Assembly: GCA_029378245.1 (NCBI GenBank)
Contig: JARKIF010000010.1
Span: forward strand, 434,001-498,000
Reading direction: 5' to 3'
Length of the DNA: 64,000 nt
Origin: Roridomyces roridus
Taxonomy: Eukaryota > Basidiomycota > Agaricomycetes > Agaricales > Mycenaceae
Made by a program: the position numbers and the translations under genes. Positions 1-11,848 of the stretch are shown here, piece after piece; position 1 is the stretch's first letter; every line of letters begins with the position of its first letter. The notes under the pieces were generated by a model. That model was not told the DNA's origin. It saw only the letters and a program-made list of their open reading frames with translations, and ran no database searches.

Positions 1-3000
1 TTGCTCTGAGCGCCAGAGGAAGCCGAGCTGGGCCACGTCTCTACATACGTCGACGCAGTGCTCGATGTCGAGGTACTGCAGATCACGTGAGCACGGTCTT
101 TCGAAGGAGGCAAGTCAATTACCTGAACGTAGGCCGCTCGTTCTCCGTCTCAAGGCCACTTAGCACCGTCATCCGCTCCAACTTGCCCAGATCCCAAAGC
201 CGAAGTTTACGGTCCTCCGAGCCCGTAACCATAAACCCTCTTCTCCCATGTCCCAAATCCCCACTGGCGTCGCCCATATCCGCTCTATGCACACCGATCG
301 GGCCCCCAAAATCCAGACCAACAACCAAGGCACGGACATCAGGCGCCGGAGGAGGAAGCAGCTCATCATGGAACGTGCTTTGCGACGACCCTCTCGGCCT
401 CTTGCCCGCCGCATCAACGGCACTCTGCCTCGAATGCACCAAAGCAGCAATAGCCGCCGCCGGAGTTATATCAGCATCAACGCCAGTGAGCTCGTACGGT
501 TCCGGCAGCGGCTCGCTGTCGCCAGAAGTTCGAGTGATGAACGTCTCCACGAGAACGGACTTTTCAATGTCCCAAACCTCAACTAGGTTGGTGAATGTAC
601 GGTCCGTGGTTCGCGTCGATCCTTCCACAGTCACCATGACCCACTTGCCGCGCCCTTTGGATGGATGCACAACGCACTGGTGTATCCGCACGAATCTGCC
701 TGTTGAAGCAACGCCCACGTGCCAACTTTTGAGCAACAGACCGAAGCGCCGGTCCCACAGAGTGAGAACGCCTGTTGAAGTGCCCACAACGATCCAAGAA
801 CGCTTGCGGTCGATACAAAGGCAGGTGATGGGACCATAATGACGAGGGTTCTCCATGGTCTGCACCACTCGCATCGTCCGCAAATCGAGGATGGTGATTA
901 TCGAATGAGTAGTAGCATAGACCAAATTCGAGGACGTGTCTATGAACCATCAATCTTAGACCAAATTCACCAGTAGAAACTCACCAGTATTATAGTGTGT
1001 CATGTAAGTGATGTATTCGCCTTCCCGGGAGTGCTCGACCTGATGGCCACGTATAACCTGCAGCTTGTTGTACTTTGGCAGAGCCCCGCTTTGCGTCACA
1101 TGGACTCGCACAACATGCAGACTCCCATCATCCGCCGCGCTAGCAAAGCAATGCACGCCTTCAAGCATGCAAACACATTTGACCTGAGCATGATGCTGGC
1201 CATACGTATACCGAGGTTTACTCGTAACGTTCCGTTCCAACCGAGCCGTATCCCAAACTTTCACTGTCTTGTCGTCCGAGGCGGTCACGAAGAACATATG
1301 GTCAGGAGATACCGCGATACCCGTGATAGCTTCAGAATGTGAAGTCAAATGAGCGACCAAGGTAGCTTCAGTCTGGCGCTGGGTGCCATCTCGAGACGAA
1401 AACGTGTGTCGCACAGCGTTCCTTCTCCTGACAGGCCCTTCATGAACCTTGGGCCCAAAATCATGCTGCAGTTCCCGATTGTTGTCGAGATAGAGGTTTT
1501 CCAGCAAGTTGCTAATCCCAGCTTCCTGCCCATCTACCCAAAGTCAGCAACATTCAAATCCAGAAAACAATCAAAACACACCATAAGTGGAAATCGGCGG
1601 CAAAGACGATATCCGCTGCCGAATTGGGCCTCGGATCGTCGCAACCGACAGGTTCATAGACATAGACATTGGCGAAGACCTCCCCGAACGCTCAGGAGAT
1701 CCATCAGATCGAAGCTTGACTCTCGGGGTGTCCAAAAGCCCAACAGCATTCGTCTTGGACGACCCAATAGCAGGAGCCGCCTTTTGCGTATCCGTAGAAC
1801 CCGTGAATTGCATTCGACTGAGCGGCCGGAACGAGGTCGAGTTTGCCGTGGACACGACAGACTCTGTCGGACTGGGAGGTCGATCTATGGGTGAAGATAC
1901 CCCAAGTGAAGGTAAATTTGGAGTCCCTGCGATGGGAGACAGCGAAAGCGCAGTGCGGGGCTCGCGGGGTGGGGTACCATGCGAAAGAGCTATGGAAGAA
2001 CTCGAGGCATTGATAGTAGCAAGTCTCCGACGGAGATCTTCAAATGGAGCTCCCGTATGATCCAAGCTGGATACACGACCAGTTGGACTGAGTAAAGGTG
2101 TGCCCAAAGCAGACGACTTGCGGTGACGAGTTGAAGGGCGTGAATCCGAGGACCGTGTCTTGAGGAATACTGTCTGCGGAACGACACCGAGCTTAGGAAG
2201 CTCGACATCACCAATGGTGCGCAGATTCTTCTCAGCTTCTTGTTCAAAGTTGAGTCGGGAAGCAAAGCTGAAGCGAGCGTTAGTACATCGAAAGACATTA
2301 TGCAAATAACGAACCTTGAGATGGCATTGGCGAGCTTGAGAATATAGTCCCGCATCGCCAAAAGCTTCGTCTCCTCCACTGAGGTCATACCCAACTGCTG
2401 TAACTTGGCCAACTGAGTCTCATCTCTGAATCCCGTCAAAAACGGCAAACAAACAAAGGCAAGCAATGCTTACTCATCCGACTTGGGATTCCTCGAAATG
2501 GACCCCGTTTTCCTGAGAGACACCACACTCTCTCGCGGAGACTCGGGTTTCGACGTGACTCGCCTTTGTCCCCGCCAAAAAGTGCTCTTATCGGCTTTCA
2601 TCGCCCATTGCACCGCAGCGTCGAAAATCTGCCTCGAAAGCTGCAATGGATGAGCTTTGGCCTCGGGTGCAAGAAAGAGACATACCGGAGGCTTCAAGGC
2701 AGTGAGCAAACTCTGTTCGTCAATCACGACCACGTCCGATCTCAAAAAGTGGCGGAGAGAGGGATAAAGAATGCACCAGACATCACTCGGTGGTAGATGC
2801 GAGGCAGCGGAGACGATGAAAGCTGCAGCGCCCTGTCGTATCCAAATATTCGGGTGATACAAAAAGCCCAAAGTTGCGCTCATAAGCTCCCAAATGCGCA
2901 TCTTCTGGAACAGTCCAAGTTCGCACAGACTCGTCAAGGATGCGAGAACTTTGGCAACAACAGTTTCTTCCACATCTAACGAAGGATTAATCGCCGAATA

Positions 3001-5428
3001 CAAGTCATTTCAGATACGCACCAGACAAAGCCTGAACCATCAACGGCAAGATATACTCTTCCAAACTCCTTCCCCCAGCACACGCCGCAACGTCAACGAT
3101 GCTCTCAAAGAACGCGTGCCTCAACAACCAGTCGCGGTCGTTGAGATACGTGATCATATGGCTCAAAAGCACGTCGTTGGTCTTCTGCCTCCCAAGGAAG
3201 ATGCAAAGCGATGAAATGTCGTGGAGAACCGCGCGCTTGACGACGCTCGATGGGTCCATGAGAAGAGCCGAGAGGTGTTCTTGGATGTTGGCTTGCAAGT
3301 CTTGCATGCTGGCTTCGTAAGAAACCTCGAAATGCGCCTGCTCGTAATCCTGCACTCCAGCCAACTTGAACGCCCCATGGGCCTTCAACGCCTGCCCCAT
3401 CTCCAAGTACCTCACGGCAGTGTCCGCCAGCTGGACTATACACTGCGCGTAGTTGCACCGCACTGACACCTCTGGGTCCTGCACAATATGCTTGATGTTC
3501 GGAATAATGTACTCGGGGAATATGAACGCGTTGGAGGGCGTTATCACGGTTACGAGCATGAGCTATCTTGATCAGCATCTGCAGCATGAGAAGGGAGAGA
3601 ATATGCTCACCACCTGTATCATCGTCCTTAACGCTGCAGAACGCACAGTCGCCGAATCATCATGCAAGAGTTCCACAATGTACGGGACCATACGATCTAG
3701 CTTGGCTTCATCCGTGAGATGGCAAGACAGCGCCAAGAAGACATCCAGCGCCCGGATTTTGCTGCTTGGAAGAGAGCAATTTCGTACATTGGCCGTCACC
3801 AGCGCCAAAATAATGAGAGCCGGACCATCTTCCGCAGCACGAGGAACTGATTGCAGAGCACCGCGAAGCTTTGAATCACGGTTGGGAATGTGCAACTCGA
3901 CAGGGAGGATATCCTGTAGCGATATGAGTTCGGTCCAGATGACACGGATTTAACGCACCTGAAAAGGCTTGGACCTCGCGGCTGATGCCCCATACTCCAC
4001 TTTCACATCCATATGAACCGTTTCTTCCAACGCAACCTCTGGGACGAGGTACGGCTCAACGCTCTCATAATCCGACCATATTCGCTCCATCCTGTGATCA
4101 GAGTCGCTGGGTAGCGTGTCTGGTGGATTATCTGCCACAGCTGGATTCAAGCCCAAGGATGAAGGCGGCCGCACAGCAGCACCGGATATCGAAGGTGTGA
4201 TCGAGACCGGTGTTGGGGCAGATGCGGCAAACGGCGGGTTGGAAGGAAGGTCGTTGATTGAGGAGACGTAGTTGTGCAGGAACGAGTAAAAAGACTCGGG
4301 AAAGACGGTGCCCCGCGAGGTATGCAGTAGCGTATCGAACGTCGGACGTGCCGATGGCTCGAGGTTGATCATCTGCTTGATCATGTTCTACTGCCCAGAA
4401 TAAGGATGGCTCGTGGGACAAAGGGGAATACTCACCCGAACGCCATCGTCTTCGATACTGCTCAGATGAGTGTCGACGTTGTATTCGCCTTCTCGGTACT
4501 TGAACAGCTGGCTGAGGGTGAATAGCGGGGCGCCCTCGAGGAATAGTTCGGCAATGACGCATCCCGTACTGAAACAATCCATGGATTCCGTGACTTTGCC
4601 ATCCCTCTTTCCTTCATTGTCGTCCATGGCAATCTTGGACTTTTTCGCGCTGATTTCCGGGTTGTTTGCGGCCGTGTAAAACCGTTCCGGCGCAATGTAG
4701 CATGTGCGCCGCCCAGAAGTGTCGAAGAAGAACGAAAAGTCCGAAGGGTCGTCGAGTGGCAGATAGGTCGGTTTGTACGACGCAAAGTCGGACAGATACA
4801 CCCAGTTCCATGAAGTGACTAGGATGTTCTCTGACTTGATGTCTCCATGGGAGACCTTGCGATTCCGGGCGTCTCGCAGCGCGTTGAGAAGCTGGAACGC
4901 GATCCATTTCTTCTCAATCAAGCTGAGGAATGGTCGAGTACTAAGTGACCCGTTAGACGTGGCAATAAAGCAAGTCACTGAGACGCACCTGATACGGTCG
5001 TAAAGATTGCTCGCTATCCATTGTCTGATGATATACCCAGCCTTGTCCGTCTCCACGAAAGATTGGTAGTTGTAGATGTTGGCAATATCCGTCAAGGCTT
5101 CTCGGTCGGCTACGGAATCATTAGAACGACCCACCGCGAAGGAATGCTCGTGTACCTTTCAGCCTGCGATGGTAGTTTCGGAGCGACAACCCAGGGTCAG
5201 GTTTGATGAATATTTTAATGACCAGGAAGCCATTGTGGTGGCGGGATTTGACGGTCTTGAGGAAACGGGTGGCGCCAAGACTAAAGGTGGGATTAGGAAA
5301 CGCAGCTTGCTTGAAGGGACACTGAGAGACCTCTTCTCATAGATTATGCCCGTGCCCAGTTCTGCGACAAAAGAGTCGAGAGCGGCTGTTGTACGCGTCA
5401 ATGTGGAGCCTGACTGGGTATTTCCCAT
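1..5428 (-). CDS. VPS15: VPS15 / PIK3R4-like regulatory subunit of class III PI3-kinase (3' end outside window)
   Basis: VPS15 is the pseudokinase-HEAT-WD40 scaffold that binds and activates VPS34 on endosomes and autophagic membranes. The first exon begins MGNTQS, a myristoylation-type N-terminus. A 43-nt intron near 5285-5328 is followed by the family's RFLKTVKSRHHNGF segment. The kinase domain (about 5134-4388) contains HGDIKSEN, then DFAS where active kinases have DFG, as is usual in this family, and an APERF motif. HEAT-type helical repeats fill about 3950-2470. A Ser/Pro-rich linker near 2300-1570 leads into WD40 repeats (about 1507-119) with several WD dipeptides. A final intron (about 118-77, donor GTAATT, acceptor CTGCAG) leads into a Ser/Thr-rich stretch that runs off the window, so the last WD repeats are missing. 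At least ten short introns are present. The family call is very secure; individual splice sites are approximate. Confidence 0.96.
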
Positions 5429-5718
5429 CTTCCGCGATGCTGCTCATGAACGGAGGAGAAGGCAAGCTGCGAGGCTGCGTAGCCCAAAGTGGTCGAGATC
5501 AGAGTTGGCTGCTTTACGGCATCTCTGACCTTGGTCTGCATCTCGATGGTCGCTTGCATGAACACCAACCAGCCACCTGAATCTGCTCCTGCCATTCCCA
5601 TCCGTCCAACTGGGGTTTCCAAGACCAATTAAGTCGATCCCTTTCGAATTTTCACCAACCACACGCGAGGAATTCCACCTTGTTTCGAACCTCCACTGTC
5701 AGTTTTCCAGGTCCATTC
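5429..5718. promoter_or_regulatory. divergent intergenic region between VPS15 and the 5719 gene
   Basis: A 290-bp spacer separates two genes transcribed away from each other, so it presumably carries both promoters. No clear TATA box or other recognisable motif was found. The assignment rests only on gene orientation. Confidence 0.4.
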
Positions 5719-6256
5719 ATGGAAGAAGAAAAACTACTATGGTTTGTTGGTCCAAATTGGCAACAGTTGCTGGACCGTCCAATTTCACCGCCGCCAACTC
5801 TGTGCGTGTCCTGCTGCAAATGGCCATCGTAACTCTGACCGTGAAATTAGCCCCGAACCGGGTGCCACAGAGGATGCTCCACCCATTCTCAACCAAGTAC
5901 AAGGCCGTAAATACGTCTACGGCTTCCTTATCACAGACAAGGACCTGGATGCTTACTGTCGCGCGCACCCCATCCGCGACGAACCTGTTCCGGTAAACGA
6001 CGACCCATTCACCTACGCGATGTATAAACAGGACGCTCTTGAGCTCCTCGGCGGTCGGATGAATTTCGACATGTACGTTGAACCCCAAAGCAGCTCGCCC
6101 CACTGTGATTACTTGGCTTGGTTTGTGAGCACGCGCAATGGGGTGCGTCAGCGTGCTCAGCCGCCAACTGCGGAGAGACTTGAGCAGTTCTCCAACGAGC
6201 TGGGAATTGCGTGCGATCCTCAGTGGCACGATTGGGGGCCCATTTCGGTGAATTGA
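5719..6256 (+). CDS. uncharacterised small protein, two exons
   Basis: The ATG at 5719 opens a frame beginning MEEEKLLWFVGPNW. An intron at 5802-5850 (49 nt, donor GTGCGT, branch CTGAC, acceptor TTAG) restores the frame that runs to the stop at 6256. The product is about 162 aa. The mature frame contains GRKYVYGF and ITDKDLDAY, and the C-terminal half is rich in acidic and aromatic residues. There is no signal peptide, membrane segment or recognised catalytic motif. Small cytosolic proteins of this kind occur as lineage-specific families in Agaricomycetes, but I cannot name the family. The intron is well supported because reading through it meets a stop at 5829. Confidence 0.7.
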
Positions 6257-6512
6257 CTACTGCGTCTGCTTGCACTATGCTGAACTTGAAACCAGCGCCG
6301 TGGCTATTATTGAGCTCTTCTTCCACCTTTGAAATGCCCTATGTACCTTGCTACATGTATCGAGAACTGTAAACAATTTCAAAGTTACAACGCCCGCTTT
6401 GATTGAGATCTGCACCGACTGTCATGATCCAATTCCCAAATTTTCTCTTCCTGCACGACCTCTCAGTGGAGGAGCCAGGGACGCCGCGTCCAAGAGCCTT
6501 TTCCGCGCCGTA

Positions 6513-9300
6513 ATGTGGCCTTTTCCAAGATCCCATGGTTTCAAGACACGCGTCCCCGTGCGTGCTTCCGATCTTCCGTGTCCAACCGATCTGCTAAACT
6601 TTACACAGTTCCTCCTCTTCGTATCTTGCGTAGCCAGGGAATCCCTCAGAGATGGGAGGGAACCAACTACGCTGCCGTTCACACTTTCCGTGGACGTGGC
6701 ATTGGTGGCAGTTGCTCTGGCGCTGTATGCTGTCTCCAAAATGCAAGCCCCGACGAAAACCTCCCCGGCCTACGCCTTGGATAACGCAGACGTGGAGCAG
6801 GCTTCAAAAATTATACCGCGATCGCCGTTATTTTACGTGCTTGGTACCGCTGTCGGGGCGCTGTTCGCGATTCAGGCCTTCACCGTGTGTGCTTTCCATC
6901 CTCTTTGGCGTGTATTTGAGCTCGTGTCTAGGACGATACACTCGCGAGAAGCAGAAACCTGACAGAGCTGCACGTCCTGTTCCCCATCTGCACCCTCGTC
7001 CTCCTCGTATACCTCCGCCTGGCGTTCGGGAGACCTGTGGAATCGAGTTCCTGGTCATCAGCTGCTTTGCAGGTGAGTATATCTTCTTCATCCGAGGGCT
7101 TGTGTTAACGGTATGCAGTTCTGTGGATTGTACATGGTCACGGCAAGTAAACAGACCTCTCCTCACACCGATTGTTTTTCTTATACGACCCAGACCGCTG
7201 TCTCCGCACGATTCGGCCACAGCCTCCTCCCACCTGAAGCAGCAAGCTTTGTCGTTGCCACCTCTCTCGCGCTCATCATCAGCTACTACGTATGTCCTGA
7301 CTCTGAGCACGCATCTGATAATTTAGCTTCTTTCAGATTTTCAGGCGACTGGAAAGATCTCTAGTGACCTTTTCGGCGTTTGCTCTCGTCGTTTTCTTAG
7401 CAAAGCTCACCTTTACCGTTGTCATTGCGAGGTTCCAAGGGACCACACCACTATCCACAGAACTACTCCCAAGAGCGTTGCCGAGGACTTTTGATCTTTC
7501 AAGAATCCTTCTGTTCACTTGCGAGTGCTGTAGGGCATTGTGTATGCTTCTCACCTTGGACAGTATGTCGTTGCTTTCTCTCCGAGAAATCTTGTTTATT
7601 TCACACAGGTCATGATGTTATTGTCGTATCTGTTATACTTACGCTGTCGAATACCGTGTGGCTCGCCTCCTTGGCCCTGTCTGCACATCTGTTATCATTT
7701 GGTGCGATGGCCGGATGCACCGTTGCCCTCGCCGCTTCTTATATTTATCTTAAAAATGGTCAGCCAGGAGATGAACTCGCCGGAGAGGTATGCATTCCGT
7801 TTCTGGTCTCGCCTACGCTAACACCGATTGCTAGTCTTTCCGGCTACGGCGTTTTGCGGGTATCACAACCTCCCTGCTGGCAGCGATTGTCGTGGCACAT
7901 TCCTTCCAGTCCAGCAGAGAAACTCAATATCCACCATCTGTTTCTCAGTTATTCCGATTCGAAGCCGCGCACCCCAGCTGCCATCCCCGTACCCGACCAG
8001 CCTCGCTGCGCCCTTTGTGGCAATCCGATTATCACAATTTCGACAGCGTGCTCCTCATCGTGTTCTTCAGCCACGCGCGCTACGATGTGAACCTGGATTT
8101 TTACAAACAGGTTTACTCAAAGTACTTCCCCAATGTGCGTTTTTCTCGTTGTTCTTTCCCACTGAAAATTCATGTACCCCAAGGTGGTGTTCCTTGGGCC
8201 AGCGAACCGAGAAGACGCGGGCTTTGGGCACTCTTTCGACGTTGTCGTCAATTCGTATCAATCTGACGAGGATGTATCTCTGGATGACAGAGGTATGCCT
8301 AAAAAGATGAGTGGAAGGGTATGTATGATCTTCCTTTCCTCTCTCAAAGCCGTGCTGAATCCACCCAGATGGCGCACCACATGCTCTACCAAGCCATGTC
8401 TGAGAACGACTGCGGCTACGACGGCTACCTCTGGGCCCCTTTCGACACGTTCCTCAACGTGCCCCGATTGCAATTATTCGACCAGAGTAGATTTTGGTAT
8501 CACTCGCCGTGGGCTCATTTTGTTCCCAATCCGGCTGTGGCTGCGGACAAGCATGCGCCGCCTGCTTCAGTCTCGCCGGATCCATATCCTGCGAATCCGG
8601 AGGATCGATATCGAGAACCGTGGTGGTGCGTTGCCCCGACTCTACTGTCTTGCTGCTGTACTGATAATCTGATGTCAGGTGGGGGTGAGCATTCAGCACG
8701 GCTAACATGACCTTGAACTAACGAGTCGCAGGTCGAAAGAGTACGGATTGGGCGTCTGCGTCCCCGCTTTCGAGAAAGTGCCCCTTCATCTCCGGAAGGG
8801 GTTGGCCGAATACACGGCCGGGGAGACCCGGATGGTTGGCGGGTCCACGGATACAATGTACATTCCCAGCAAGCACGCGAAAGCGTTTAGGGATACGCTG
8901 GGTATCTTTTTGGAGACGCCGTGTTTTCTGGAGATTGCCACGCCGACGACGATGCATCTCGTTGCACCGAAGAGCGAGCCTATTCTGTTTGTTGACCACG
9001 TACGTTTCGTTCGGTGGTTTGATCATAGTACGCTGATTTGATTCACAGTACTGGATTTGGTACGAGCCCCTCAACACCTCGTTTGTAACGCAAAAGTGGG
9101 CCGAGGGCTTCGAGGTATGGATGCCGCGTAGTATGTTGGGTGCTGCAAGGCTAACTGAGTTGTAGGTGGATACCTTCCACACGTTCCACTGGGGCGACCG
9201 CGACGCCGATGGTGTGTGGCGGGCACATCCTAATAGTGTGGAGGATGTGCGGAGGGTGTTGGCGGAATCTGCGCGACGGCAGGGTATTCAGTGGGGTTAA
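6513..9300 (+). CDS. multi-exon polytopic membrane protein with a C-terminal domain resembling STELLO/DUF288-type glycosyltransferases
   Basis: The ATG at 6513 starts MWPFPRSHGF. A probable intron (about 6558-6608) precedes several hydrophobic helices (DVALVAVALALY; LFYVLGTAVGALFA; FPICTLVLLVYL) encoded in short exons. Introns at 6885-6931 (47 nt) and 7073-7118 are well supported, and more lie between 7150 and 8700. After roughly ten membrane segments the soluble C-terminal part (about 8060-9300) contains HARYDVNLDFY, VVFLGPANRE, DGYLWAPFDTFLNV and WIWYEPLNTSFV, and ends at GIQWG. The pattern 'DGYLW..FDTFLN..RL' recalls the 'DGFLF..DDT.LN.W.LL' region of STELLO-like proteins, with the usual DD apparently reduced to FD. 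That link is my inference. If it is correct, the protein would be a Golgi or ER enzyme. Exon borders in the middle are approximate. Confidence 0.7.
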
Positions 9301-9600
9301 TCATGGCGCCCACGTCGTATTATGAGATGGATGGATGGATGGATATGGAAGGCGGCTGCTCCGATCAGCTTCTGCTTCCTGAGGCGTTGCCTCGTGGATT
9401 CGCGGACTGGCGGAGGGTGTACTTATCTTATGGTAATCTTACTGATTATACGGATCGTAATTTAGGCTCTTCCAGGATGCTTCGTCCGCCCAGGAAGCCG
9501 TGCAGCAAATTTGAGAGGTGACTCAGTCAATCCCGAGAGCAAACGATAGCACCAAACGACTTTTTATCTGATCTACGCGTACAATCGCTCGCCCTGTTTT

Positions 9601-9760
9601 ATCACTTTTCCAACTACTCCTCCTCATCCACTGTTTTGTCACCATTTTCTCTCCTGTTAGCCTTCGCTGCCTTTGTTATCACTTTTCTACCCCGTCCACA
9701 TCCACTCTTTTATCACCGTTTTCCCTCCTGTTATTCTCCGCTGTTTGGTTGGTTTTCCGT
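9601..9760. repeat. imperfect T-rich tandem repeat, period about 74-78 bp
   Basis: The segment around CCACTGTTTTGTCACCATTT (9628) recurs about 74 bp later as CCACTCTTTTATCACCGTTT (9702), followed each time by CTCCTGTTA and a CCGCTG/TCGCTG core. Two diverged copies are visible. No coding potential is evident. Confidence 0.6.
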
Positions 9761-9813
9761 CGCGTTGGTGCTGGTTTTCGTGTAGGTGTTATGAGCGCTG
9801 GGGACCGTGGATC

Positions 9814-9990
9814 GGCGACTATAGTGTCGCTATTAGACGAGGGCGCGATATTATACCGAAACATAAGACCCGAAAAGGAAAAGGCGGGCGCTGGGGGCGG
9901 TGCATCGGCGGCTGAGTACCACTATTAGACGAAAGCGCGTGATTATCCGAAAACATGAGACCCGGAAAGGAGGAAAGGAAGCCAGCGAAG
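9814..9990. repeat. imperfect tandem duplication, period about 92 bp
   Basis: CTATTAGACGA is followed by GCGCG, then CCGAAA, ACAT and AGACCCG. This string occurs at about 9830 and again at about 9922 with scattered substitutions. The region lies between two convergent genes and has no open frame of interest. Confidence 0.65.
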
Positions 9991-10009
9991 TGATATTTTT
10001 TTCGGGTTT

Positions 10010-10888
10010 TTATACCAAGGCGCGGACGGCACGCGGCGAAGAGTACTGGACGTTCTCCTTGTCGTTGGTGAAGGTGTAGAAGGGGGATGACCTGTCGAAA
10101 ACGACGTTGGTCGTCACGTTGTGCTTGGTCGACCGAACGAGGGGCGGGCGCTGCGCCTTGTTGCCACGAAGGGGAAGGTCGAGCCTATGAGTAACGTCAC
10201 CCCACTTGTAGAGCTCCGTCTTCTGATGATGATCCACCGTCTTCTTGACCTTGACCGGCGACGCAGGAGCGGGTGTCGTGTCAATGGTATGCACGAGACC
10301 GAACTTGAATTCCTTTCCGACACCCGCCGAGGTCACCCATGGGAAGGGGCCTTCGATGTTCTTGACGTTCGCGTCATAGCGGTCCTGAAGAGGCAGTGCG
10401 TCGGGGTGGGCACCGACCACGTCGTCCGCAACCGCTTGAAGGCGCTGAACGGTTTCCCAAAGTGCAGGGGCTATCGAAAGGGGCTTGGGCTTGACGATGG
10501 GGCGGGGGTCGTGGTCGAGGTAGGAGATGCTCCCCGTTCCAGCAATTGCCTGGGTAACGGTACACGTCGGCCTGAGAATAGGATCTCATGGGGGAAGAAA
10601 GGGCTGCGGGCGGACGAGGAAGGAATGGTGACTCGGGCAGGGTTTTCAACGCGCTAAGAATTCGCCCCTTCTTCTTCTGAGACATTGGGTCAGCCATTGA
10701 ATGAACGGTGTCAACGCCAGACTCGCCTTTCCAGATGCCTGACGCCTCTGGTAGAGGACAGACACCATGGTGAAGGACGCGTAGATAAGGAGAAACATCC
10801 CGACGATAGTCGCTGCGGTGACCACGAGCCAGTGGACTTGGCTGGCGGTGAGGGTGAAGCCAGCGATGGTGAGGCTGCTTGACGCCAT
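10010..10888 (-). CDS. uncharacterised membrane-anchored protein
   Basis: The frame starts MASSSLTIAGF at 10888 and has one strong N-terminal transmembrane helix (WLVVTAATIVGMFLLIYA), then a basic stretch. A 50-nt intron near 10728-10679 appears to use a GC donor (GCGAGT) with a CTGAC branch and a CAG acceptor, giving ...QASGK/KKKGRILSALK. A further frame change between about 10610 and 10530 implies another intron that I could not place. The last exon (about 10540-10010) contains SYLDHDPRP, VGAHPDALPLQDRYD, and GPFPWVTSAGVGKEF before the stop. The topology suggests a single-pass protein with a long cytosolic or lumenal tail. No family was recognised. Confidence 0.6.
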
Positions 10889-11848
10889 CTGGAAGGTACT
10901 CTAGTTGTAGGAGTAAAGACTGTTGAGCTAGAGAGTGTTCTGAGAGAAGGAGCGTGTGGTGGTAGTGGGCGGAAGCAAGGAGCACTGACTGAGACCTGCA
11001 AGCGGCTGACGCTAAATACTGCAAGATAGGAGAGTCGCCAAATATTTTGAGGGCCTTTGGGAGGGATATTGGGTGGTCCATCGTCAGTGGCATGGCGTTG
11101 CATGACAGTGAGGCGCACGAATCTGGTCGCTTCTTCCGAGTCATCCCTGACGGCAGTCACGAACTTGTTGCGTGGTCTAGTAGATGAAAAGGGTTGAAAC
11201 GACTGGAGAAATACCTGTATGCGTCTCCAGCTGTTGTAGGACGTGCACGGACGCGTTCTTCTTGAACGTTGACTCGGGTGATCCAGAGCAAAACCGTTCT
11301 TGGGTCTTGCCTTGGTCCATTTCTGACGCCAGGTCGTTACATGGCTAGTAGGACGGTATTTTGTTGCATAGTGGTCGCACCGTGGTTGGGAACCCCTTCA
11401 AAAGGACCGAGATTCGGAATACGGTTGTGGACCTGGAGTCCGGATCAACGCGGCGCGCTTCAACCGCAACCCAACCACGACCATCACCAAAAATGTACAA
11501 TCCGGATCCGGCATCACGCGCACAGTCAGCACTCGCCCGCGCTCGCCAGATGATGGTCAGCCTCACCCGCCCAGATCACGAGCTTGGAAGATCCACCGGC
11601 GCCGGGTAATGAGTCACCGGGCCCACCGTCAGCCCACAAGCCTGCGACCGGCGCTCATCGTGAGCTGATAAGGTCATGACCCGGCTGAAGACGAACGGAC
11701 GCGCCCCAGCCAGCGCTAACCGATGCTCACAAGTTTGTATCCCGGCTGTGGGGCGGAGGACCGGTGTACGTCAGACTCGAGATTGCTCACAAGGAAGGAG
11801 AGGGAGGGATAGTAAACCAGATGTATTAGGGTATGTAGAATAGATGCT
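10889..11848. other. intergenic region with no supported gene
   Basis: This 960-bp stretch holds only short open frames on both strands. One on the plus strand (11361-11609) ends in a basic, Ser/Ala-rich stretch but has no start context, splice partner or domain. I see no tRNA, TIR pair or strong repeat. Confidence 0.5.

Noticed and set aside
11361..11609. Basic, Ser/Ala-rich plus-strand frame in the intergenic region
   Set aside because: Short, no domain, no partner exon and no start context; left unannotated.
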